Shown one piece after another: positions 50,557 through 63,581 of a DNA stretch of 64,000 nucleotides. The stretch is from Hedera helix (lineage: Eukaryota; Streptophyta; Magnoliopsida; Apiales; Araliaceae). Position 1 is the stretch's first letter. The number at the start of each line of letters is the position of its first letter. The notes below the pieces were generated by a model. The model saw only the letters and a program-made list of their open reading frames with translations. It had not been told where the DNA came from and searched no databases. The stretch is from positions 7,976,501 through 8,040,500 of the forward strand of contig OX359264.1 of NCBI GenBank assembly GCA_947179155.2. The letters are read 5' to 3'. The translations under genes and the position numbers were made by a program.

Positions 50557-51480
50557 GTTAACATGCCATGATAAAAAATAAAAAAATCTTCTGTGGGTGT
50601 GAAATATGGTGTGTAGATGATGCTATTGAAGATGACCCAATTGTCTGAGAATTTTGTATCAGATGTGCATGAAACGTCTATGGTAGGAAAAAAAAAATAA
50701 CATTCTAAATAAAATAATTTCTAAGATTAAATTTAACTTTTTAAGTTAAATGTAAAATATTTTTAAATTCAAAAAATAAACGATTTCACAACTATTTTTA
50801 AATTATAATTATTATGAATCGTATTCGAAAAGTCAATTTTGATTTAATATTTTATAATAAAAAAAATAGTATGTATAGCATTGATAAAACATAATCTAAA
50901 TAAAATACCTGGAATACTTCGAATTCTCAATGCTACATTAGATACAATGAATCATTAATATCACTAAAACAGCCGTAAAAATCCTTTTAATAATGCTATA
51001 GTCGAAGGTGACGCACACTCATAGTAAGTAGCATCGACGTCATTGCAAAGAAGGGTCTAATTTTTATAATTTGATAAAAGAATTTAAAAGGGTTTTCAAT
51101 TATTATAAATAGACATTTTTATTAAAATGTTGACATAACTTTTTACATATTTTTATTAAAATTTTGAGATAACTTTTTAGATTTTATTTTTTAAAATTTT
51201 ATCTTAAAACAAATTAACAAACTCTTAGTTTATTTTTTATATATATAAATATTTTCTGAAACTAAATTATGTGTTATGTTTATCGATAAATCTTTCTAAT
51301 ACTTTAGTTTTGGTGATGTTACATAACTTTTTATACATTTTTAGATAATTTTTTAGATTTTTTTTTTAAAACAAACTATCATTGCAAGTATTTTAACTTA
51401 ATCACAAACTAACAAAATTTTAGTTTATTATATATATATAAATAAATAAATATAAGTCACTAACTAAGTTAATGGATGGA
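50557..51480. other. AT-rich intergenic DNA
   Basis: Locally repetitive (ACATAACTTTTTACATATTTTT and ATAACTTTTTAGATTTTATT variants around 51120-51370). No coding was recognised. Confidence 0.45.
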
Positions 51481-51507
51481 AGAAATATTTTTTTTTCTAC
51501 ATTTCGC

Positions 51508-51975
51508 TAACATAGTTATCTGGTGGAGATTGAAAAATAAATAAAAAATTATGTACTACCCCGCTAACATAGTTAACGGGTGGAGAATGAAGGATTATTA
51601 TTATTTTTTAATTTTTTTGAGAAAGTATTAACTTGTAATAAAAAAAAATAAAAAATCTTCCAACCCGCTAACATAATTAACGGGTGGAGAGTGATTTTTT
51701 TTTTTTTTGAGAAAGTACCAACTTGCCAAAAAAAAAAAAATCTTCCAACCCGCTACCATAGTTAACGGGTGAAGAGTGAATTTTTTTATTTTTTGAAACT
51801 ACCAACTTGCATAAAAAAAAATAAAATTATTATAATCCACTAACATAGTTAACGGGTGAAGAGTCAAAAAAAAAAATTAAAGTACCAACTTGCAATTAAC
51901 TTAGTTAGAGACTTTTATTAATTTATTTATTTTTTTCCTTCTGTCCGCTAACTTAGTTAGCGGTTTGAGATATAT
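51508..51975. repeat. Array of CCGCTAACATAGTTAACGGG palindromes
   Basis: Six copies of a 20-base imperfect palindrome (variants CGCTAACATAGTTATCTGG to CCGCTAACTTAGTTAGCGG) are spaced about 60-95 bases apart. They are separated by poly-A/T-rich linkers that share AAGTACCAACTTGC. The right flank (GGATTATTCCC + AT run, 52045-52086) is the mirror image of the left flank of 39060-39370. No coding. Confidence 0.75.
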
Positions 51976-52498
51976 CTCCTCTCTCGAATCATTATTTAAA
52001 CGGTACCAGATGCGTTTGTTGGAATAATAGATATAATTAGTGTTTGTTATGGATTATTCCCATATATATATATATATATATATATTGTGAAACTAAATTA
52101 TGTGTTATGTTTATTCAATAGATCTTTTAAATAATTCATTTTTGCTGATGTTTAATTATTTTTTAATCAAACAAACAACTAAATCATATGTTATGTTTAT
52201 CAAATAAGTCTATATATTGTTTTTTTAACAAAAATAAAATAAACTAAAGTAATTGATATCAGCATAACAATAAAAATGGACACGGGGCTGTTTTTATTTT
52301 CTTTAAAATATTCGAATAAAGTTTTCATTATTTTATAAAAGTTGAATAAAAAAGAGTTTATGAAACTAATCATCCGATAATTCTCGTGATCTTATTAGTA
52401 CTTGATTGTTTAGATATTATTTTTTAATTTTTTAATAAAATAAATCAAAATTATTGTTAATTGTGTCAGTCAACTAATAACCAACCAAAAATAATTTA

Positions 52499-52890
52499 GG
52501 GGGTGTTTGATAAAAATTGAATGAGCTGAATCTGAATCTGAATCTGAATGAAAAAAGTTGTTTGATAATTAACATATCTGAAAGATCTGAATGACATATT
52601 TTTAATATTTTACCCCTCTGAAAAAATGCAAAGTTGTTGTAAATTTATTTAATATTACATAATATAATTTTTTTTATTTTTTTTATTTTTTTTTATTTTT
52701 TTTTATTTTTTTCTATTTTTTTTTCTCCATTCAGCCCATTCAGCCACAAATTCTGACCTTAACCATTCAGCCGCGCCATCTGACCGATTCAGCCATTCAG
52801 ACGAATTTTTTTCCAAACAAACGCACTTAACCATTCAGCCACTTACCGATTCAGATTCAGACCCCCATTCAGATTTAAACAAACAGCCCC
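52499..52890. mobile_element. Tourist-like MITE with TTA duplication
   Basis: The ends GGGGGTGTTTGATAAA and TTTAAACAAACAGCCCC are inverted repeats of the PIF/Harbinger Tourist type, and TTA flanks both sides (52496-52498 and 52891-52893). Internal ATCTGAATCTGAATC and CATTCAGCC motifs are repeated. Confidence 0.75.
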
Positions 52891-52899
52891 TTAGTTGAT

Positions 52900-54850
52900 T
52901 CCATGAATAAAAATGATCATTGGTTTATTATAGATAGCAATAAAAAATAGATGATAGATAATAATAGATAACTAAAATGAACATATAATATACAAACATG
53001 TGTTAAATCAACAATGCAGAACCCATGACATGAACATTGCAAAATAGAGAGATAGCCAATAGTGGAGAACGAAAAGTCAAGAAGATGAATGGAAGAAGTT
53101 TTTAGATCTTCCGATACGTCGTAGCTCGCAACCTAGCTAGTGCACCCGAGTTCTTTTTGCAGCGCATGTGGCACGAAAACTTGACAAAATTAGTCCGGAC
53201 CCGCGAGTCGGTCTAAAAATTAGGCTTTGAATTTTAATTTTTTAGTTTATAAAAATTTAAACTATTTTGGCCCGACATAATTTTGGCTTGATCCAGCCCA
53301 CGGGCCACTTTTTTTTCTTTTTTAATAAACTTAATTTTATAAAAAAATAAAATCATTAAAATTGTATAACTTCTTGTTGCAGAGTGAATTGCAGTAGTGC
53401 AAAGGTTCATAATTTGTCAGCTAGGACAATAAATGGTGTTGTTTAGTCATCATGCTCTATTTTTATTTTATTTTATTCTGTAACAGAAAGGATTACCTTA
53501 GAGTATGACCATTTAATTTCTTCATGTGTTAGTTTCTTCTTACTGTATTCTTAGCAAAGGATTGAGTGCATTGACCTAGGTTAAATGTGGGTGCAGGTAT
53601 GTCTAGGGCTCATATTACCTGTTTCTGAATATTTTTTTTTATTCTGTATTTATGACAACGATTTTTAGGATCTATGGCGACGATATATTTCGTCGTCATA
53701 GATCTACAAAAAAATAAGACTATGGCGACAAGACATATCGTCGCTATAAATTTTAAAAATCGTTGTTATATGTCTTAATACAGAAAAATAAAAATATTTA
53801 ATAACAAGTGATCTCACCCCGTATGTCTATTGTCTCAGCAGCAACGGAAATCCTGTCACCTCACTTCCCCGCTGGTACATATACATCCCATCCAATATAT
53901 TTTGTCTACATTTTCCAAGCAAAAATAAAGCAAAGGACTATTAAAAATGATGACTATTCAAAAGTTTTTTTTTGGTGTGGAACTGGGAATTGTTTTTTGA
54001 ATTAAGAAGAAAGATTTATTTTTTAGGAGCATTTTTAAGAGTCTAATTTGAAGTAAAAGAATAATTAATGTCACTAATTTAAAATTATAAAAAAAAAAAT
54101 TGTCCGTGGCCAGGGCCAACCCAATTTGACCCGACCTGCCTGCCTATGACCCTGGTTCAGACCGTTTGCCGGGGCTAGCGACACATAAGCATTCAATATT
54201 CAGATATTTGAATAGTATTAGGTTAATTATTTTTTTTCTATCTAACTTATTATCCAATTTTTTATCACATATTTATGTAAGATAATATATATTAACAAAT
54301 TTTATGTAGAATTTTTTTATTAAGATATCAAAAATATCTCTTAACATATCACATAATTTAATTATATTAATATTAGTTGTAGATTTTAATATTAAATTAT
54401 TGTCCTAACTAAATTATATTCATTAACATTTGAAATTTTATCAAATAATTTTATGAATAATATGTGTGATTTTTTTGACATATAATAACTATAAAATTAG
54501 TTGAAAAATTATAGTGGATTCATTATTAACTAATTGTCATAACTAAATTAAATTTTTGAGTTTCATATATAGTTCTATTTAGATCGGAATTTCAAGCAAA
54601 TTTTGGTTATCATAAAAAAAGTGAGCAAATCATAAGAAATTAAGACCTTGAGAATCCCAGTATTAATGCATTTTGGTTAATCAGTTTGTAGTCGAGCAAT
54701 ATGTATATATGTATATATAGAGGAGAATTAAAGGGTTAGAAAGGGAAATGAAAGTTGTAGTGTCTATAGCGCTCGTGACTTGGCAATATCAAGACCCATC
54801 TTACTGGGATCTGTTGCTTGCAGTTCATCTTCAACCTATCTTTTGAACTG
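52900..54850. other. Intergenic DNA with repeat fragments
   Basis: It contains a foldback at 53655-53766 annotated separately, GC-rich CCCGACC/GGGCC motifs at about 53200-53310 and 54110-54180 that resemble subterminal hAT repeats, and otherwise AT-rich DNA. No gene was recognised. Confidence 0.4.
53655..53766. repeat. GGCGACGA foldback, CACTA-like
   Basis: Arms 53655-53686 (ACAACGATTTTTAGGATC...) and 53735-53766 are reverse complements with about five mismatches. A second palindrome around TATGGCGACGATATATTTCG is nested inside. The GCGACG core is shared with 20629-20785. Confidence 0.55.
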
Positions 54851-54858
54851 GCATATAG

Positions 54859-55510
54859 CCGGCCGCGACACCAGGATTTTGAATTGGGAGGGGTCAAAAT
54901 ACTTAGAACACATACTTAAATAAAAAATATAAATAAACTTATGTACAATAGATTTAAATTTCAAATTTTATATTAAACACTTTTCTAAATCACAAAAATT
55001 ATCTTTCAATTGAATTCATATATAATGATACAACATCATAGAGTACTAATTTATTTTTAAATTGCATAAAGACCACAATACAATAATTTTTATTTTTTAT
55101 GCCATACTTTAAAAAAAAGGTAAAAAGCGTCAAACTTATAGACGCATTCTTAAAAATTGTATTATAACAAAATAAATAATTGTAAAGACCTAATATATGA
55201 TTTTGAAAATCGACTTCAGAATCTTAATTAATTTAAAATACTTTCGCAAGAGATACGATAACAAAAATATTAATACAAAAAAATCATAAGCTTTAACAAT
55301 AATATACGCATCACATTTCTTAACTTCAAAGATAGAGTGTGGAACTGAAAAATCTGAAAAAGATATAAATAAAACTAAACACTTCAAAATTTGTTTTGAA
55401 AAGAAAAACAAATTTAAGACTAATGGAGTGTTTGAAAAATAAATGTTTAACTACATACTAATTAAAAAAAATAAATTTTTGAGTAGGGTCATGACCCGGC
55501 CCCGTCTCTA
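54859..55510. mobile_element. Probable non-autonomous hAT element
   Basis: The left end GACACCAGGATTTTGAATTG and right end CATGACCCGGCCCCGTCTCT match, in degraded form, the CAGGGGCGGAGCCAGGATTTTG terminal pattern common in plant hAT elements. No 8-bp target duplication could be confirmed. There is no transposase. Confidence 0.4.
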
Positions 55511-55729
55511 TGTAGTGTCGTGCATTCGTAGTTGCATCGCAAAAAGTACATGACTGTTGAATTTGTTTTCGAGTCCGGACCTTTTGAGCTCTTGTTGTTC
55601 TCATAATTAGGCAAATTCTAATAGTACTTGTGAGCCCATGAATAAAATTAAGGTTCACATTGAATGAACTAAAACAAAAATTAACGAATAACGAACAAAC
55701 AGACAACGAACGAATGAAGACCGAAAAAG

Positions 55730-56450
55730 ACGGAACGAGATCCCCCAGGGTTCGCCCCTAGGGTTCGCTTCCCTAGGGTAGACCCCCTTAGGGTGGTCTT
55801 TTCCCGTCCCATGATACCTTTCTTTGACAATGAAATTAATTTATTCGATCTTAAAGGTATAATTTAAAAGGTGTTGTCATGAGTCCCGAGACAGAAGGCT
55901 CATGAGAATAACTTGTATTGGGAATTGGTTGAGGGATTGTATTGGTGGCTAGAAGAATTGGATGATTTGGGCATTACACTGGTAACCGGGGATATTTTAG
56001 GAATTTTCTTGTCATTAAGGGTATTTCTGAAAATTTTCCTTCTGACATGTGCCTGGCGCATGACATGACCCTATAAATACCCCCTTAGTTGACAAGTGAA
56101 AGGACTTTTTGACACTTTGAGAAATCTAGCCATCTAAACTCTCTCTCTCTCTCAAAATAAGTTGGAAGGAATTGGGAACTTGAGATCGACTCTGAATCGA
56201 GTGAACGAAAGTGTTGGCTTGCCTATCTTGAATTTACTCGAAACACTTGTCACGGCTCTCGGACACCAGCGATTACGCCGTGATCCTGAGAGTTCTGTCA
56301 CATGTTACTTTGGTAGTTGCTCACCGGTTCTTTTCTCTTCTCCAATCTTTCAACCGATTCCATACTCTTTCCAGATTTCTTGCCTCCACCATTACTACGA
56401 ACCCTAACCATAGCAAGGTACATAATTTATGTGCCTACAGTACTTTAAAA
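55730..56450 (+). repeat. Possible LTR-like promoter region
   Basis: Repeated CCTAGGGT/CCCCTAGGG motifs (55745-55800) are followed by CCTATAAATACCCCCTTAG (about 56079), an apparent TATA box, and a CT-rich start at about 56140. This pattern fits an LTR U3-R region. No paired copy or terminus was found. The 81-codon frame at 56162 has no known domain. Confidence 0.3.
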
Positions 56451-57310
56451 TGCTGGATGGGGAAGTCCTAGCTAGTTTTTATTGTGCTTTTTAGTATGTA
56501 AATTATATATAATTCCCATGTAATGAAGAATATCTTACTTTTTTGGCCCTTTCTCATTGGTGGTGAAATAGAAATTGTAGACAACATAACGATATTCATC
56601 GGCAGGTTATGAAGTATGGTCTGCACCTCGTGATTCTCCAGTATAAGTATGGTCTCTTCTGGCCTTGAGGGTTGTCTTCCGGTCTCTATTTCTTCGTCTT
56701 TTTTTCCTTTTCAGCCTCAATCAGGGCCACATTTTTTATGACTACTATTCTCTTTTTAGCCAACACCGCCAGGCGTGCGTTCTCCCTCTCCTCATGCTCG
56801 AGATCACTTGTTCGAGGATGATTTTGGCAGTTTAAGGTTCTTTGTGGGCTCTATGCTCGTTGAGAGTGCAAATTCGATGGTTCGAGGTTTATTAATATCC
56901 AGGATCCTATTTCACCGCCTATGTACATGATCTTGATTGTCAGTACACGGAGAACCAAGTTTAGAAAATCTGAATTAGATTCGACCTGACAGAACGTCGA
57001 GTTGTACTGGCCATTTTCACTGTTGTTTGTTGATTGTGATCCTTTTTTTGCTATTCTATCAAATATAATGGGAAATTTAAGTAGATTGTGGCTGTTTGTC
57101 GATAATCTCATAATCAAACCTTCCTTCTAGTAACAAATGATGAAATTAGGTTTCACTGCCTCTACCATCGTGTTCGAGTGCTCCGAGTAATTTGAAATTA
57201 ACGAATACGCAGAGGGATTTTCTCTGGATCGGCCTTCGATGATATAGTAATAGCTTCTCGGAGGTTTTAGAATTCTGAGAATGTATGTGTAAAAAATACA
57301 TACTAGCAGC
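56450..57310. other. Intergenic DNA, unidentified
   Basis: Less AT-rich than its surroundings, and ORF-poor. It resembles no family I recognise. Confidence 0.4.
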
Positions 57311-57315
57311 CTAAG

Positions 57316-57956
57316 GCTGTAAATAGAACCAAATGGTTCTAGCTCAATTCAGACTCGATTAGAAAAAATGTGAGCGAGACTCGAGATCCAAATCTGAGAA
57401 TAAAAAATAGTTCAAATAAAAATACGAGTATAATATAAGTAAGGTTATATTCGACTCGTTTAGAATTCAAATTATTCAAAATTTTAAAAATGATTCGAGA
57501 CATACTCAATTGATACATATTTGAATAGATACTCGATACATTCTCTTATTATAATATATACACAATTAAATAAAATTTGAATAATTAGTTATTGTTATTT
57601 TTTATTATTTAAAATTTTAATTTTAATTGTATATTTATAGAGTGTAATTATAATTATATTTTCTCATTTCTAAGTAAAATAATATGTTCAATCAATAATT
57701 ATATGTATTATAAAGTTAGTAACTATGTGGAGACTCGAATTTTAATTTGAATTTGAAGCTTACGAGTAGTTTGAATATAATTTGATCCGAGTCAGATCGA
57801 ATTCAAGTAATGAAAATTCGAGTCAAATCGAATCTGAATAAAAAAAATTTAAATATAGTTTGAATCTGAGTCGAATTCGAGTAAGAATTTAACCTTACGA
57901 GTCGAATCCGAACAATTTAGAATTCAGATCGATTCAACTCGTTAGCAACTTTACAG
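57316..57956. mobile_element. Possible hAT-type repeat rich in GAGTCGAAT motifs
   Basis: The left end GGCTGTAAATAGAACC and right end GCAACTTTACAGC are imperfect inverted repeats. The interior repeats ACTCGATT/GAGTCGAATC-type motifs on both strands, a style seen in plant hAT elements. No clean target duplication. Confidence 0.35.
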
Positions 57957-58293
57957 CGGTCCCTCGTTATTTATAATAATATTTTTAAGTTGTTTGTTCC
58001 CATCATTTACGAACATGATTGGTTGGTGATAAATCCAAATATAATTGAATATATTTAAATGAGAGTCCATTAATTTTTGTAAGACTAATCTGCAAGCATT
58101 CGTATAATTGTGAACATTGTCTCGTGTGATAAAATTCGGATCATGCATATTGCCACCGGAACATGACTCGGGTATCCCACCAAGTTCGGGCATTGTGCTT
58201 ATTATCGCACATGCTCATGCAAAGGTTAGGCCTCATTTAGCCTCATGCATAAAACCATGCATGAGACTAAATATATACCATAATGGTGGTACA

Positions 58294-58615
58294 TGTTGTG
58301 CGAAAGCGTGCGAAATCAAAGTGGAAATGATCATACACACAAAAATACAAATATTTACATGGTTCGGCAAATCGCCTACTCCACGGAGGTAGCACACTGA
58401 TATTCTATATCGGAGAAGTTTACAAACTGAGGGATGGATTACAATGAGATGATACATGGGTTTATATAGGATAGCATAGCACATCAATATGGAATTTGAT
58501 ACATCTCTGTCATAATTGTGTGCTCTAATTTCAACTAGGATTTAATGTCCGCCGAATGCCCACCGAAAGTGAGCCACCCACCAACTACCAACCACTGCCA
58601 AGCCATTAACCAACA
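58294..58615 (-). repeat. 3' LTR of the complete copia element
   Basis: Begins TGTTGTGCG and ends CCAACA on the plus strand, with TG...CA ends. Confidence 0.9.
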
Positions 58616-58710
58616 ATCTCAATCTTGGCGAACTTCCAGGGATTTGTGCTACCTCCAATACACCCTTAGGTGCCAAAAACTCTAGAGATATTGACCAAGT
58701 CCAGACAGTG

Positions 58711-61700
58711 TTAGAACTTGATCCCTGAAACCACCTTTGTTAGCATATCTGCAGGATTATTTGCAGTCCCGATTTTCTGAAGTAGAATGTCGCCTTCTTT
58801 TACTATTTCTCGAACAAAGTGGTACTGTACGTTGATATGTTTGGTGCGACCATGATGAACTTGGTTCTTTGCCAGACATATGGCACTTTGAATGTCACAA
58901 AAAACCTCGATGTTTTCCTGACCGATTCCCAAATCTCTGACCAAATTGTGAAGCCAAATAGCTTCCCTAATTGCTTCTGTGATCGCCATGTACTCTGCCT
59001 CTGTAGTAGACAAAGCAACAGTTGACTGTAGCGTTGATCTCCAACTCACTGGTCCGCCTGCCATAGTAAACACATAACCAGTAGTTGATCGACGTTTATC
59101 TAGATCACCACCATAGTCAGAATCGACGTATCCAACTAGAAGATCGACAACGGTATTGTCTCTCTCGAACTTCAAACTGATATCTACAGTACCTTGAATA
59201 TATCGTAGAATCCACTTCACTGCTTGCCAGTGAACTTTGCCAGGATTGTGCATATATCGTCTTACCATGCTGATAGGTCTTGTATACACCATTGCATACA
59301 TCAGGGTTCTAACAGTATTGGCATACGGGACACTGTTCATCTGCTGTTGTTCGTCATCTGTACTTGGAGACATGGATGCACTAAGTTTGAAGTGTGGTGC
59401 TAAAGGGGTGCTTACCGGTTTAGTCTTATCATCGATACCAAACCTCTGTAGTACATTCTTTAGATACCGAGTCTGCGTCAAACAAACTGTCCCTTTTACC
59501 CTGTCTCTCTTGATTTCCATTCCAAGAATCTTCTTGGCATCTCCAAGATCCTTCATCTCAAACTCTGAGTTTAGCTGAGCCTTCAGCTTGTCGATCTCTA
59601 CCTTGCTCTTTGATGCGATTAACATATCATCCACATATAAGAGCAAATTGACAAATGTACCATCTTGGAGTTTCTTCAATAGACACAGTGATCAAACTGA
59701 CTGCGTGTGTACCTTTGATTCTTTATAAAGCTGTCAAACCGCTTGTACCATTGTCGGGGTGACTGTTTTAAACCATATAGTGACTTGTTTAACTTGCAAG
59801 CCCAGTTCTCACGTCCGGGAACTTTGAATCCATCTGGCTGAGACATATAAATCTCCTCGTCTAAAGTTCCATGGAGAAATGCAGTTTTGACATCGAGTTG
59901 AGCTAGCTCGAGATCAAATTGTGCAACCAAAACTAGTAATAGGCGAATAGACGAATGCTTAACAACAGGTAAGAATACCTCATCGTAGTCTATTCCTTCC
60001 CTTTGAGCATAAGCTTTTGCTACCAGTCTAGCTTTGTACCTGATGTTGTCTTTTCCTGAAGCACCTTCCTTCTTAGCGTAGACCCATTTGCATCCAATCG
60101 CCTTCTTGCCTTTTGGAAGTGAAACCAACTTCCAAGTCTGATTCTGATGAAGAGATTGCATTTCTTCATCCATTGCTGCTTTCCACATATGTTGTTCCAT
60201 ACTAAGCACAGCTTCTTTGTAGATGTACGGACTCTTTCTCAACGGAGCTGTCATCTTGATCGTCAAAGTCATCTTTAGGAAGATCGACTGTTTTAGTAGG
60301 TTTTTCTAGAGTTATAGGATTATCTAACTCCACCTGGTTCTGATTCTTATTTTCTATTGTTGTCTGTTTTAACATAACAGACTCGTCAAAGGTAACATCT
60401 CGGCTTATCACGATTTTCTTTGACTCATGGTTCCACAGACGGAATGCTTTAACTCCTTCACTAAAACCCATGAAAACAGCTTTCTTGGCTCTAGGATCCA
60501 GTTTTGATTCATTCACATGAAAATATACAGGATACCCGAATATATGTAGATGATCATAATCAGAAACGGGTTGTCCAGACCATACCTCCTTGGGAATTTT
60601 TTCATCCAGTGCTGAAGCAGGAAGCCTGTTGATGATAAAAGAGGCATATGACAAGGCTTCTGCCCAAAAAGCTTTGCTCAATCCGGATTGGGATAACATG
60701 CATCGAACCTTATCAACCAAGGTACGATTTATTCGTTCTGCTACACCATTTTGTTGTGGTGTGCCTGGCAAAGTAAAATGTTTGATTATCCCTTCATTCT
60801 GACAGACTTTCTGAAATGGATCTGACTTGTATTCCCCTCCATTATCATATTTGAGTCTCTTGATTTTCTTGCCTGTCTGGGTTTCAATCATCTTCTTCCA
60901 TTTGAAGAAGATATTCAGAACTTCATCCTTGTGATTCATGGTGTACACCCAGACATACCTGTAAAAGTCATCAATAAAAGTTACAAAGTAATGTTTACCT
61001 CCCAATGAAACATTTCTGGAAGGCCCCCAAACATCAGTGTGAACATAATCCAATGTTCCTTTTGTACGATGCATGGCAGTGCCGAACTTGACTCGTGTCT
61101 GCTTTCCCAAGACACAGTGCTCGCAGAAGTCAAGTTTCCCACTCCTAGCACCTTTCAGTAGACCTTGTTTCACCAAATTCTGCAAGGCCTTTTCACCAAC
61201 ATGCCCTAAGCGCATGTGCCACAGTCGTGAAGTATCAGACGAATTTGCTTCTTCGATACAGTTGGAGACATATGTTTTCCCAGAGACTGTGTGGCCGTCG
61301 AGGAAATACAAATTTCTTTCTTGTATTCCCTTCATAGCTAAGAATGCACCGCGTACAACTTTTAGAGCTCCACCTTCTATGGTAACCTTGTAACCACTAG
61401 AGTCAAGAACCCCTAGAGATATCAAGTTCTTCTTCAGACCAGGGACATACCTGACGTCTGTCAGTTGTCTGATTGTACCATCGTGCATCTTCAAGCGTAC
61501 AGTTCCAATACCTTTTGTTCGGCAGACATTGTCATTTCCCATTAGGACAAGACCTCCATCAATGTCCTCGAAACTTGAGAACCATTGTCGATTTCGACAC
61601 ATGTGGTAGGAACATCCATAATCCAGAATCCATCTATCAGACGAATTAACTGAGGAAGAAACAGAGAATGCTGAGTCATCTGCATCATCAGCCTTTCGTG

Positions 61701-62550
61701 CCACATTCGCATTAGACTTGTTTTTGTTCGGACAATCTTTCTTCCAATGCCCTTTCTCGTGACAATAGGCACACTCATCCTTTGCAGGACGCCTCCGAGA
61801 AGATCCCCTTGACTTTGAATGTGATCTTCCTCGCTCATTAGATCCGTCAGATTTTCTGTTGTTCGTCCTGCCTCGGGCAACAGTCAGAGCTTCTGGTGTC
61901 GAGTTTCTATGATCATCTTGATCCTTTTTCCAGTACTCGTTATTCACCAAAGCATTTGAAACATCCATGAATTTAACCTCATCTTTACCATATAACAGAG
62001 TCGTGGCTAAATGATCATATGTTTCAGGCAGAGAATTTAACAATAGCAGAGCCTTATCTTCGTCTGTAATCTCAACATCTAGATTTTGCAAATCGGCAAG
62101 TATTTTGTTGAAATTATCAAGATGCCCAATCATATGCGTACCTATCTTGAAGTGGAATCGAAAGAGCTTCTTTTTCAGGTAGAACCGATTCTCTACGCTC
62201 TTCGTCATGTACTTATCTTCTAGCTTCTTCCAAAGACTTGAAGCCATTGTCTCTTTCATGACAAAATACTTCTAATCTTTGGCGAGACACAATCGAATTG
62301 TGCCACATGCTTGATGGTTAACATATTTCCAATCATCATTAGAAATATTACTCGGTTTAGATCCCAGTGCAATATCGGATCCTTCACGGAATAACAGATC
62401 CAGAACTTCGCATTGCCACATGTCGAAGTTGTTTGTGCCGCCAAATTTCTCAATATCAAACTTCGCATTTGACGTTGAGCTTCTCTGCCAAGTGTTGCTA
62501 GTGGATGCTGGGGTTTCCTCAGTTTTCTCTTCGCCTTTTGAACCATCCAT
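58711..62550 (-). pseudogene. Copia gag-pol polyprotein, broken
   Basis: Gag opens at an ATG at 62550 (MDGSKGEEKTEE). A TAG at 62272-62274 interrupts gag. The frame then runs 62271-60202 through the zinc knuckle CAYCHEKGHWKKDC, the protease WILDYGCSYHM (Tyr where copia proteases have Ser/Thr, so the D-S/T-G triad is lost), integrase zinc finger HMRLGHVGEK...CEHC, and integrase core (HTDVWGPS, GTPQQNGVAERIN). A frameshift between about 60205 and 60275 precedes RT. RT (GCKWVYAKKEG, AQLDVKTAFLHG, SLYGLKQSPRQWYKRF) breaks again by a one-base loss near 59680, just before the LLLYVDDML catalytic motif. RNase H (LVGYVDSDYGGD, TEAEYMAITEA) runs to a TAA at 58711. Confidence 0.92.
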
Positions 62551-63081
62551 CGTGCTTCAAAACAAACTTTCAAAGCTCAACTAAGTAACAACAGTACTTT
62601 AGGAGAGGAATTAGCAGAAACGGATGGCACGGTTGCGTCCGAAATGGTCCAAAACCTTGGAAATGATACTGAGTTTGTCCAAAACGGACTTAAAACGAGC
62701 TCAAACAGAATAAAAAATCAAAAACGGTTAAACTAAGGAATATTTCGTTAAAGATAACGGAATATTCTGACGCTGTTTGCTGATGTCACTGTCCACAGTG
62801 CTGATGTCATCGGACCAGGTCGGGTCAATGGTTCGGGTTGGGTCGAGTCGACCCATGGGTACCTTCTTCTTCGCCCGAATCTGCAAAAAATTCAGAAACA
62901 AAAATGGCAGTTTGACCGCTACTTTGACCGAGATTTCTGGGAGCATACGATGTCCGATGGACAAGCCGTTTGTTCCGTTGGACTCCTGACGACGGGGACT
63001 ATCTCCTGGTATGATCAAAACAAAATTCCGAACACTTTGATTTTCGGGTGGTTTGAACAACCTTGGCTCTTGATACCAATT

Positions 63082-63403
63082 TGTTGTGCGGAAGCGTGCG
63101 AAATCAAAGTGGAAATGATCATACACACAGAAACACAAATATTTACGCGGTTCGGCAAATCGCCTACTCCACGGAGGTAGCACACTAATATTCTATATCG
63201 GAGAAGTTTACAAACTGAGGGATGGATTACAATGAGATGATACATGTGTTTATATAGGGTATCATAGCACATCAATATGGACTTTGATACATCTCTGTCA
63301 TAATTGTGTGCTCCAATTTCAACTAGGATTTAATGTCCGCCGAATACCCACCGAAAGTGAGCCACCCACCAACTACCAACCACTGCCAAGCCATTAACCA
63401 ACA
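63082..63403 (-). repeat. 5' LTR of the complete copia element
   Basis: 322 bp, same length as its partner. It serves as the promoter-bearing LTR for the minus-strand element. Confidence 0.9.
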
Positions 63404-63581
63404 ATACATACTAGTTAGTTGAATATATATAAACCATGCATGAAGCCATACCAACAAGCTCCTATGCCATGCAAGTTCATATCAGGCACTACGAGGAGGA
63501 TTCGGGTATCATGGGTTCTGGACAAAAGGTGGCGTTCGGGGCCAAGGCCTTCTAGCAAGGATTCGGGCATCATGCCTCCCA

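Larger units (their letters stand above)
58294..63403 (-). mobile_element. Complete Ty1-copia retrotransposon (5.1 kb)
   Basis: Two 322-bp LTRs (58294-58615 and 63082-63403) bound the element, with five-base flanks GTACA and ATACA (4 of 5 identical). On the minus strand, a tRNA-Met-type primer site (TTGGTATCAAGAGCC) adjoins the 5' LTR, and a purine-rich stretch (GCCAAGATTGAGAT) precedes the 3' LTR. The polyprotein order is gag, protease, integrase, RT, RNase H, as in copia of the Tnt1-94 type. By eye the LTRs differ at about 12 of 322 positions, so the insertion is fairly young. Coding is broken in several places, so it is not autonomous. Confidence 0.93.

Noticed and set aside
51508..51975. 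CRISPR-like palindromic repeats with spacers
   Set aside because: Spacers are poly-A/T-rich and related to each other, and the family recurs with transposon-like flanks at 39060-39370.
56162..56407. 81-codon frame after a TATA-like box
   Set aside because: Looks like an LTR leader or chance frame; no homology recognised and no splice-linked exons.
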